Below are positions 17,401 to 24,297 of a stretch of 64,000 bases of DNA, in pieces. Under the pieces are notes generated by a model. It was not told the DNA's origin and did no database searches. It saw only the letters and a program-made list of their open reading frames with translations. The position numbers and the translations under genes are program-made. The DNA comes from Micromonospora sp. C28SCA-DRY-2 (GTDB taxonomy: Bacteria; Actinomycetota; Actinomycetes; Mycobacteriales; Micromonosporaceae), in contig NZ_JAUMKD010000003.1 in assembly GCF_030519475.1 (NCBI RefSeq), positions 124,001 to 188,000 of the forward strand. The letters are read 5' to 3'. Each line of letters begins with the position of its first letter. The first letter of the stretch is position 1.

Positions 17401-20400
17401 GCAGGTCTCGGCGGGCAGGTGCCGGTCACCGAAGACCGTCGAGCCGCCGTCCCCGCCGATCAGGTGGTCCCGGCCCGGGCCGCCGACCAGCAGCTTGGTC
17501 TGCGACTGCACGCCGGCCGGTAGCGGCTCGTGGACCACCTCGCGGAACCGGCCGTAGCCGTCGTCGCCGCCGGCCGGCCCGACCCGGGACGGTTCGGCGA
17601 GGACGTGGTCGTCGCCGGGGCCGCCGAACAGCTCGTCGGTGCCGTGGCCACCGACCAGCACGTCGTCGCCGCCGTAGCCGTACAGCCGGCCGGTCTGGCC
17701 GTTGGCCGAGTGGGACACCACCAGGTCGGTGCCGGCGCTGCCGTACACGGTGTCCTGGCCGCTGCCGGTGTCGACCTGGTTGGTCAGGCCGGCGTCGCCG
17801 GTGCCCGGGTCGTCCACGCCGGCCGGCACGGTGGTGTCGAAGGTGTGGATGGTGTCGTCGCCGCGCCCACCGTTGACGGTGTCCCCGCCGGGGCCGCCGA
17901 CCAGCAGGTTGTTCCCGCTGGGCCGGTCGTCGGAGACGACGCCGAGCACGTCGTCGCCGCCGTTGCCGTACACGGTGTTGGTGCCGTGCCCGACGGTGAC
18001 GTGGTCGACGGTGCCGCCGGTGGAGGCGGTCGGGTCGGCCAGCGTGGTCCAGTCGATCAGGCCGGTGAGGGTCTTGTCGCCGACCGAGGTGTGCACGCCG
18101 GTCGGCGCCCGGTCGGTGCCGCCCAGGCCGCTGTCGCCGGCCACCACGCTGTTGCCGTCGCCGGTGGTGACGGTGTCCGCCCCGGCGCCGCCGGCCACCC
18201 GGCTGACCACGCCGGCCGCCTCGGCGGTGACGATGACGTCGTCGCCGCCGCGCCCGTCCACGTACGCCGGTCCGGTGCCGGTGCGGATCTGGTCCCGGCC
18301 GTCGGAGCCGATGACCACGGCGGTCCGGTCGAACGCCGAGGTCTTCGTGCCGTCGCCGCTGGTGTCGCCGTCGCCGAGCAGCAGGATCGACATGGAGGTC
18401 TTGGCCGCGTCGGCGACCTGGTAGCCCCGTCCGTCCACGACCACCCGGGTCAGCGCCGGGTCGAGGAACTCCTGCCGCCGGCCGAGCGCCTCGACCGCGA
18501 AGCCGTCGAAGTCGTCGCTGGCGCCCTCCTGGCCGGCGTCGGCGTAGTGCAGCGCGTACACCTTGATCACGTCGCCGGCGTAGGTGCCGGCCCCGTTGTC
18601 CCAGGCCGCGTCGCCGCGCTGCGCCTGCTTGCCGAACCGACCGGCGAAGACCACCAGGGTGTCGTCGACAGTGCCGCCGAGTTCCGGCGGTGGCGGAGTG
18701 CAGTCGGGTTGTGCCCGGAAGTCCAGCAGGACCGCGTCGACCAGGGTGAAGTCGAAGGTCTTGGAGAACAGCACGAGATCGATGGTGATGTAGACCTTGA
18801 GGAACACCGACAGCTGCCCGCTGGTGGTGAAGAGGCAGATCGGGTTGACCAGCAGCGCCTGGAGGAACTCACTGGTCCGGAACTTGCCGTCGTTGTTCGG
18901 GTCGTTCCAGCTGAACCCGATGGTGAGCCGGATGCCGCCCTCGATGCCGGCCTTCAGGAACAGCACGCTGACCTGTGCGCCGGCGGCGATCTCACCGCGC
19001 AGGGTGACCACCGGTACGGCGGTGCCGGTGCTGTCGGCGGTCTTGAAGTAGAGCCCGTCGAGCAGCTTCACCGCGTTGACAGCGGTGCCGTCGCCGGCCG
19101 CCTCGATCGCGTGCCGGATGCCGGCGGTGTCCAGGCCGGCGATGAACCGGGCGGTCACCGACGCGCTGCCGGCCAGCGTGATGAGCACCGGCGGCGGGGC
19201 GTAGACCGGGCCGAACGACTGACGCCAGCTGAAGCCGAGGGTGAGCGGCCCGGAGTCGAACCCGATCAGCTCGACGTCCTGCCCCATCAGCAGTCCGAAG
19301 AGCGAGCCCGGGTTGTCGAAGACCGGGAAGGTGAAGCCGATCTTCGCGGCGGTGGACTTGCCGTCCCCACCGGGCGTGAAGATCTTCTCGCCGTCGTCGC
19401 CGGCCGCGGTGTCCACCGCCGCCTTCACCTCGTCGGCGGACTTCGCCCGGGTGAACGCGTCCGCCCGGTCGATCAGGCTCTCGGCCGAGGCCGGGGACGC
19501 CTCGGTGGTCAGCGCCTGGTCGCCGTCGACCAGGAACTGGCCCAGCGGGATCGAGCAGCCGGCGTCGCAGTCGGGGATCCGGTTGATGAAGGTGACCACC
19601 GCGCGCACCGTGTCCACGAAGGACAGGTCCGGCCCGCCGCTGAGCGTGCTGAACTGCTTTGCCAGCCAGACCAGCGTGATGTCCGGCCCGCCGGTGGCCT
19701 TGGACAGGTCGGAGAGCACCGGGATCGGGGCGTAGAGCGTGTCGATGACGGGCTGCAGCGGCCCGGTGACCGCCTTGAGCTGCTCGACGACCGGCTTGAG
19801 GATCTTGTCGAAGAAGGCGCCCGCGTCGAGCGCGATGTCGGTGAAGGTGATCCGCAGGCCGTGCTCCGGGCTGTCCCCGGCCGCGCTCAGCGCGCCGCGC
19901 TGGTGGGTGAGCTGCCAGCTCAGCCCGAACCGGGCGCTGATGCCGGGCAGCGCGGAGGCCGCCTCGCCGCCCGGATCCACCTTGGCGGCCAGCTTCCAGT
20001 CGATCTTCACCTTGGCGGTCAGGTCGGTGGCGAGCAGCGAACCGAGGTCGCCGAACTCGGCCAGGGTCAGCTTGGCGGTCGGGTCGGCCGCGCAGTCCCC
20101 GGCCGGGGTGTCGCCGAAGCAGCTCTGCTCCCCCACCGAGCCCTTCAGGTCGATCGCGAAGTACGCGCCGACCAGCGGGTCGGTGCCCTGCTTCTGCGCG
20201 TTGACCCGGATGAACGCGAGCTGGGCGGCGAGGTCGCCGGGCATGTCGAAGGACGCGCCGATCTCCAGTTCCGGCGCGGCGTCCCCCGAGTGGGTGGCCA
20301 CGTAGAAGCCCTCGTCCCGGTCGAGCACCAGGTCCAGCCGCAGCTTCCAGCCGAGTCGGGCCTTGATCCCGTCGGTGGCGCCCTTCTCCGCCTTCAGCGA

Positions 20401-23400
20401 CAGGCCGGGCACGCCGAGGTCGAGCGGCACGTCGACGCCGAGGCAGCCGTCGCCGGCGCAGCCCTGCTCCGCCGACGGGTCGCCGCGGGCGGCGGTGAGG
20501 GTGATCCGGACCGACTGGAAGTCCTCCGGCCCGCAGGTGGCGGCGTCGGCGCGGCAGGTCACCGTGCTGGTCGCGCCGGGGGCGACCTCGGCCAGCGCGG
20601 CGTCCAGCGCGGCCTTCGCCCCGGCGTTGTCCAGCGTGGCGTCGGCCAGCACCGGCCCGATCGCGTCCTTGACCCGGGTACGCAGGTCGGCGATGAACCG
20701 CTGGCCCTGTTGCAGGTCGTCGCCGACCAGCGGCAGCTTGCCGTCGAAGCTGGCCAGTCGCAACGCCTCCTCGACCTTGGCCAGGTAGCCGTCGATGCCG
20801 ACGTTGAAGTCGGTGAGCCGCAGCGCGAGGTTGGCGAAGCAGGTGTCCAGGTCGGGGGTGGCGGTGTTCGCGGCCAGGTCCAGCCCGAGTTCCAGGGAGA
20901 GCAGGTTGCTGGTGCCGCCCGGGTCGCAGTCGTTGACGAAGAGCGGGGCGCGGGCGCAGATGGGCACGTTCGGGCCGCCGACGCCGTCGCCGCAGTCCGT
21001 ACCGGCGGTGGTGACGCTGGGCGTCACGCCGAGCAGGCCGGCGATCGGCCCGTCCGCGGGCAGGCCGCCGAGGCCGAAGCTGAGGTTGGCCCGGACGGTG
21101 CCGGGGTCGCCGGCCTTGCCGAGGTCCAGCGCCAGCGGGCCGACCCGGGCGGCCACCGCCAGATCGGTGGCGGCGCCGGTCACCGTCACGTTCGCCGACG
21201 AGGTGCGGTCCAGCAGCGGTACGCCGTCCGCGCGCAGCGGCAGCAGCAGGCCCAGTTGCGCCCGGGCGTCGACGTCCACGGTGAACGCGCCGGAGCTGTC
21301 CAGACTGACCAGTTCCCGGGCGCCGTCCCAGCCGAAGGTCAGCGGGCCGCCGGTGTGGAAGCCGCGCTTCCAGTCCAGCCCGAGCCGCAGGTACGGCCCG
21401 CCGGCCCGCTCGTCGAGGGTGAAGGCGATCCCGCTGCCCTGCCCGAGCGCGCCGTTGAGCACGTCGATCGCGTCCTGGAGGGTGTCCGGCGGCGCGGCCA
21501 GCAGCCGGTCCACGGCGTCGGCCAACTCCGGCCGCAGCGCGTACGCGGTGCCGTCGGCCGGGGTGGGCGTGCCGGCGGCGTCGACCCGCAGGGTCTGCGT
21601 GTCGACCCGGGCCAGCACCCGGTAGGCCTTGCTGCCGATGACCACCGCCCAGTCCGCCAGGCTCGGGGCGAACCCGGAGTCGGCGTCCCGGCTGGTGTCC
21701 TTGAGCAGGAAGTTCGGGCCGTCGGCGGTGTAGCTGACGTCCGCGCCGACCCCGCTCTCGTCGCTGCCGAGCAGCTCGCGGGCGGTGCGGCCGAGGACCG
21801 GGATCTCGGTGTCCAGCGGCCCGGTGCCGGTCGACGGCGCGCTGAGCGCCACGTTGACCAGCCGCAGCGCCTCCACCACGAGGGCGAACATGGCCTTCGG
21901 GTCGTTCGGGTCGAAGTCGAGCGCGAAGAGGCCGGCCAGGTCGGAGGTGTCGACGCTGGGCTGGCCGCCGGCGGTCCAGCTCACGTCGACCCCGACGCCG
22001 GTGCCGAGCGCGCCGGTGGCGCCGGGGACGCTGACCTCGACCCGCCCGGCCGTCCTCACCGACGAGGTGGCGGCGAGCAGGCCGGCCGGGTCCTGTTCGA
22101 GCCGGCTGAACAGGGTGCCGAGGCTGAGGTCCTGGGCCTGCTTGAACCGCACCTCGATCATGCGCTTGCCCTCGGCGGCCGGGCCGACGGTGAGGTTGCC
22201 ACCCAGCTTCACCTTCAGGAACCCGGCGGTGGTGTGGAAGTCCACCGCGGTGGTGATCGGGAAGTCGGCGGCGAAGAGCGGGGTGGCGGGGTCGGTGCGC
22301 AGCAGCACCCGGTCGGCGTTGGCGGCCGGGCTGCCGAGGTCGTCGCGCAGGTCGAGCACGAGGGTGATGCTGGCGGTGTAGCGGGGCTTGACCATCGCGT
22401 AGCTGGCCTGGGCGTTGGCGGCGCGCAGGCCGACCTTCTGATCGCCGGCCGGCCCGGTGAGCGCACCGCCGAGTTCGACCGCGCCGGTGTGCGGGCTGGA
22501 GCCGCTGATCACCCAGGCGCTGTCCGCGGCGGGCTGCCCGCCGATCCAGTTCTCCTTCAGGGTGACCGAGTTGGCGGTGTTGGCCGCGACGGTGCCGGCG
22601 GAGGTGCCCGCCACGACGCGCTGGCCGACCAGCGCTCCGGGGGCGAACCGGTCGCTGTCGACGGTGAGGTCCTTGGCGCCGAAGGTGGCGCCCCGGCCGG
22701 AGACCTGCGGCGCGCCCGGGTCCAGCGGCACCTCGACGGTGGACTCGCGCTCCAGCTTGACCCGGAAGACCAGCTTGTCGTCGGCGAAGGAGAGCCCGTC
22801 GACCGGCATGCCCTCGGCCGCGAGCAGGGCGAGCAGTTCCTGGATCGAGGTGAACTTGGGTTGCCCGGCCCGGGCCGGGTCGTCGACGCCGGGCTGGAAG
22901 TGTGGATCCTCGGGCCGGGGGTGCACGTGCTCGCGCAGGAAGTCGGTGAGCTTCTCGTTGACCTTCACCGCGTCGGCGAAGGTGCCGCGCAGGAAGGGCA
23001 GGTCGAGGTTGCCGGCCGGGCCGCTCTGCTGCACCCCGCCGATCAGGGTGGCGAGCTGGGCGATGCCGGCGGCCAGGTCGAGCGGGCTCATGGTGCGGAA
23101 CCGGCCGATCGTCTCGTCGAGCCCGCTGGTGGTCACCGTGGGGCTGCCGACCGCGATGTCCGCCCAGTCGATGGTCACGGTCGCGGCGATCGCCGGCAGG
23201 TCGAAGGGCGTGCCGGCGGTGGCGGCGCCGAGCTTGACCACGCCGTGCACCGAGCCCGGCCCGGCCTCGGTCTCGGTGTCGGAGATCCGGCCGCCGCCGG
23301 AGCCGTCCAGCGCCACCTGCGCCAGGCCGGCGAGGGAGCCGGCCGCGCCGAGTTCGCCGGTGCCCGCGCCGGACGGGGTGTCGAAGGCGAGGCGGCCGTC

Positions 23401-24063
23401 GCCGTTCGGGTCGGTCAGGGTCACCTTGAGGTGGCTGCTCGCGGTCAGCGTGCTGCCCGCGGTGAGCGTGACGCCCAGGATGCCGACGGCGGCGTCGGCC
23501 TGGTCCAGGTCGGACCGGAACCGCGCCACCGCGTCGATGTCGATGCGGGGGCTGTCGCCGTCGCGCACCAGGTAGGTCTCGCCGGCCGCGGTGTGCCGGG
23601 CCCGCAGGTGCAGAGTGGCCCAGCCGGTGACGCTGACCGCGTCGGCCACGGTGACCCCGGAGACGGCCAGGTCCTGCTCGGTCACCTCGCGCTTGGTGGC
23701 GAGCAGGACGTCGAGCAAATGGTCCCCGCCGCTGCTGGTGACCGTGCTGGTCAGCCGGGTGCCGCCACCCAGGTCGACGTCCCGTTCCAGGTCGTCGGCC
23801 AGCGCGTCGGCGGCGGTCCGGGCCAGCGTGTCGGCCTGGACCAGCGAGCCGGGGCTGACGCCGAGCAGGGGCAGCGGCTGGGCGAGCGCGCCGATCCGGG
23901 ACAGGCCGCCCTCGGTCCAGGTGGCCGTGCGGTCCATCAGTCCCTTGAGGGCGGTCTCCCACGCCTCGTCCGCCTGTGCGGGTGGTGCCGTCACGACCAG
24001 CGCGAACGTCGTCGCGAGCAGGGTCGCGACGGCCGCGGCGAGCAGACGCCGTAGTGCCACCAT
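14407..24063 (-). CDS. Giant secreted RTX-type calcium-binding repeat protein (3218 residues)
   Basis: ATG at 24063 begins a signal peptide (MVALRRLL, hydrophobic core to residue 25, cleavage after A-Q-A at 31); GAGGTGG precedes it. Residues 32 to about 1850 are a long beta-rich stretch with repeated motifs (LGATFGAKDL-like, LSFGLGGLPADGP, GVDVSWTAGGQPS) and acidic turns; no known catalytic domain was recognised. From roughly residue 1900 to 3000 come several dozen RTX nonapeptides of the GGxGxDxxx type (GGAGADTVTTGDG, GGDGDDDLFGELGADTLYG). The last 200 residues (HHHGTDWIYGGWDRDVLQGD, ending PGTPGHFDQPSCTD) form a Cys-containing cap. It is probably exported by Sec and folds on calcium outside the cell. 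No type I exporter genes are adjacent. Confidence 0.85.
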   Translation of the reverse strand: MVALRRLLAAAVATLLATTFALVVTAPPAQADEAWETALKGLMDRTATWTEGGLSRIGALAQPLPLLGVSPGSLVQADTLARTAADALADDLERDVDLGGGTRLTSTVTSSGGDHLLDVLLATKREVTEQDLAVSGVTVADAVSVTGWATLHLRARHTAAGETYLVRDGDSPRIDIDAVARFRSDLDQADAAVGILGVTLTAGSTLTASSHLKVTLTDPNGDGRLAFDTPSGAGTGELGAAGSLAGLAQVALDGSGGGRISDTETEAGPGSVHGVVKLGAATAGTPFDLPAIAATVTIDWADIAVGSPTVTTSGLDETIGRFRTMSPLDLAAGIAQLATLIGGVQQSGPAGNLDLPFLRGTFADAVKVNEKLTDFLREHVHPRPEDPHFQPGVDDPARAGQPKFTSIQELLALLAAEGMPVDGLSFADDKLVFRVKLERESTVEVPLDPGAPQVSGRGATFGAKDLTVDSDRFAPGALVGQRVVAGTSAGTVAANTANSVTLKENWIGGQPAADSAWVISGSSPHTGAVELGGALTGPAGDQKVGLRAANAQASYAMVKPRYTASITLVLDLRDDLGSPAANADRVLLRTDPATPLFAADFPITTAVDFHTTAGFLKVKLGGNLTVGPAAEGKRMIEVRFKQAQDLSLGTLFSRLEQDPAGLLAATSSVRTAGRVEVSVPGATGALGTGVGVDVSWTAGGQPSVDTSDLAGLFALDFDPNDPKAMFALVVEALRLVNVALSAPSTGTGPLDTEIPVLGRTARELLGSDESGVGADVSYTADGPNFLLKDTSRDADSGFAPSLADWAVVIGSKAYRVLARVDTQTLRVDAAGTPTPADGTAYALRPELADAVDRLLAAPPDTLQDAIDVLNGALGQGSGIAFTLDERAGGPYLRLGLDWKRGFHTGGPLTFGWDGARELVSLDSSGAFTVDVDARAQLGLLLPLRADGVPLLDRTSSANVTVTGAATDLAVAARVGPLALDLGKAGDPGTVRANLSFGLGGLPADGPIAGLLGVTPSVTTAGTDCGDGVGGPNVPICARAPLFVNDCDPGGTSNLLSLELGLDLAANTATPDLDTCFANLALRLTDFNVGIDGYLAKVEEALRLASFDGKLPLVGDDLQQGQRFIADLRTRVKDAIGPVLADATLDNAGAKAALDAALAEVAPGATSTVTCRADAATCGPEDFQSVRITLTAARGDPSAEQGCAGDGCLGVDVPLDLGVPGLSLKAEKGATDGIKARLGWKLRLDLVLDRDEGFYVATHSGDAAPELEIGASFDMPGDLAAQLAFIRVNAQKQGTDPLVGAYFAIDLKGSVGEQSCFGDTPAGDCAADPTAKLTLAEFGDLGSLLATDLTAKVKIDWKLAAKVDPGGEAASALPGISARFGLSWQLTHQRGALSAAGDSPEHGLRITFTDIALDAGAFFDKILKPVVEQLKAVTGPLQPVIDTLYAPIPVLSDLSKATGGPDITLVWLAKQFSTLSGGPDLSFVDTVRAVVTFINRIPDCDAGCSIPLGQFLVDGDQALTTEASPASAESLIDRADAFTRAKSADEVKAAVDTAAGDDGEKIFTPGGDGKSTAAKIGFTFPVFDNPGSLFGLLMGQDVELIGFDSGPLTLGFSWRQSFGPVYAPPPVLITLAGSASVTARFIAGLDTAGIRHAIEAAGDGTAVNAVKLLDGLYFKTADSTGTAVPVVTLRGEIAAGAQVSVLFLKAGIEGGIRLTIGFSWNDPNNDGKFRTSEFLQALLVNPICLFTTSGQLSVFLKVYITIDLVLFSKTFDFTLVDAVLLDFRAQPDCTPPPPELGGTVDDTLVVFAGRFGKQAQRGDAAWDNGAGTYAGDVIKVYALHYADAGQEGASDDFDGFAVEALGRRQEFLDPALTRVVVDGRGYQVADAAKTSMSILLLGDGDTSGDGTKTSAFDRTAVVIGSDGRDQIRTGTGPAYVDGRGGDDVIVTAEAAGVVSRVAGGAGADTVTTGDGNSVVAGDSGLGGTDRAPTGVHTSVGDKTLTGLIDWTTLADPTASTGGTVDHVTVGHGTNTVYGNGGDDVLGVVSDDRPSGNNLLVGGPGGDTVNGGRGDDTIHTFDTTVPAGVDDPGTGDAGLTNQVDTGSGQDTVYGSAGTDLVVSHSANGQTGRLYGYGGDDVLVGGHGTDELFGGPGDDHVLAEPSRVGPAGGDDGYGRFREVVHEPLPAGVQSQTKLLVGGPGRDHLIGGDGGSTVFGDRHLPAETCADATLADGQPAPADQGDRDLILGGAGVERVAAGGGADRADLGGGDDRACGQLGDDTLHLGAGADRAWGAAGVDQLHGDGDDDLLFGNAGDDGLHGGDGVDTVEGNAGDDQVFGGPDGDVLHGGGRTAGAADGRDHLYGEGGADRIVGDNGTVRVGDIGPLPLDLAGDVPGAGAGDVISGGADGDLAYGGLGADRVDGDAGDDRLEGNNDADVVHGNAGQDEIVGGSAQEPVPGTGRPDSGDQLFGDADSDLIAGDNARFAPAGADATRVTQGRSGPARKVTLLDLGFTPAAGTSGGDLISGGDAGDVIFGQGGPDRVHADGGADFAEGGPGSDWVEGNHGDDDLVGGSSTAYDGAGTATTGQPDAADALFGGPDSDAVIGDNGAVLRPLPGETPTAVTVRLGGDGAPFGPRIVVLLDRAAVQADRHGGDRISGGDGVDTLWGQDGDDALTGDGGGDYLEGNGGTDVLRGDSALDAAGRSTVTPLADPGWPGAPAAPAQLIGAGQPAGQDDLIGGSSAAAFRDAGDVLEGNGAADVLLGDNGSLLRTVTTVNGQPAERVYTERYPTGAVPADATVARTHDPALPGPSTRFCTTAQATCEPAGAYGADQLFGDAGDDGVWGQDGDDLVRGGDGDDDLFGELGADTLYGESGRDAILGDRGGVVNQYLNADDVAALGFTVTLSSVPQETFTGFRAGDYDRRVDLLHDTDGDAWIGSPTSAPMPHSGLTAGGDDRIRGGAGADNIHAGFGDDIANGDSGGDQLFGSEGSDVLWGGRGCDPVLDAAEPQCLVNGVFSAAARGDHDQYVDHLFGGAGATSGPAVAAVLSSDLLDFRPRGSYPDNCAAGAWPVDTADGTIDPCRWFELTGLENGEPADNQHHHGTDWIYGGWDRDVLQGDVTANGPNNGDRLFDWNGAYNLYTHCNAAYGGFNDIRQHSPAMQDFLTRLAWATGAGRTPADVTTPGTSAFLELSYVYPRDNKEQGAGAAFPGTPGHFDQPSCTD

Positions 24064-24148
24064 GGGCCACCTCGATCCGAACGATGGCCGTCGGTGGACG
24101 GCGCCGTACGCGCCAGCACACCGATCACGGAATTTGCTCGCAACGAGA

Positions 24149-24174
24149 GTGTCGACTTGGTGACACAGTGTCAA
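24149..24174 (-). promoter_or_regulatory. Promoter region of the RTX gene with GTGTC half-sites
   Basis: The minus strand shows TTGACA (24174-24169) as a -35 box with a poor -10 (CACTCT) 17 bp on. Overlapping it are GTGTC (24149-24153), GACAC (24162-24166) and GTGTC (24168-24172); the last two form the perfect palindrome GACACAGTGTC. This looks like a binding site for an unidentified regulator. Confidence 0.5.
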
Positions 24175-24251
24175 TACGATCAGTCGGCACCGGTGTGGCC
24201 AGGCGGTTCGTCAAGGGCGACCGGGTAGGGGTTGGCGGCTGGCCCACGCCG

Positions 24252-24285
24252 GGCGGGCCCGACCGGACACCCGGCCGGGCCCGCC
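24252..24285 (-). terminator. Terminator after the GH55-like gene
   Basis: GGCGGGCCCG (24252-24261) pairs with CGGGCCCGCC (24276-24285), with CCGG/CCGG able to pair inside the loop. It sits 12 bp downstream of the minus-strand stop. Confidence 0.75.
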
Positions 24286-24297
24286 ACGGCAACCGGC

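Noticed and set aside
15030..18200. Regularly repeated DNA resembling a repeat array or CRISPR
   Set aside because: The repeats are in-frame RTX nonapeptide codons with variable sequence and no constant spacer length.
17530..24054. Very long plus-strand frame opposite the RTX gene
   Set aside because: Antisense of repeated GC-rich codons; no signal peptide, motifs or ribosome binding site. The minus-strand product has a signal peptide and RTX motifs.
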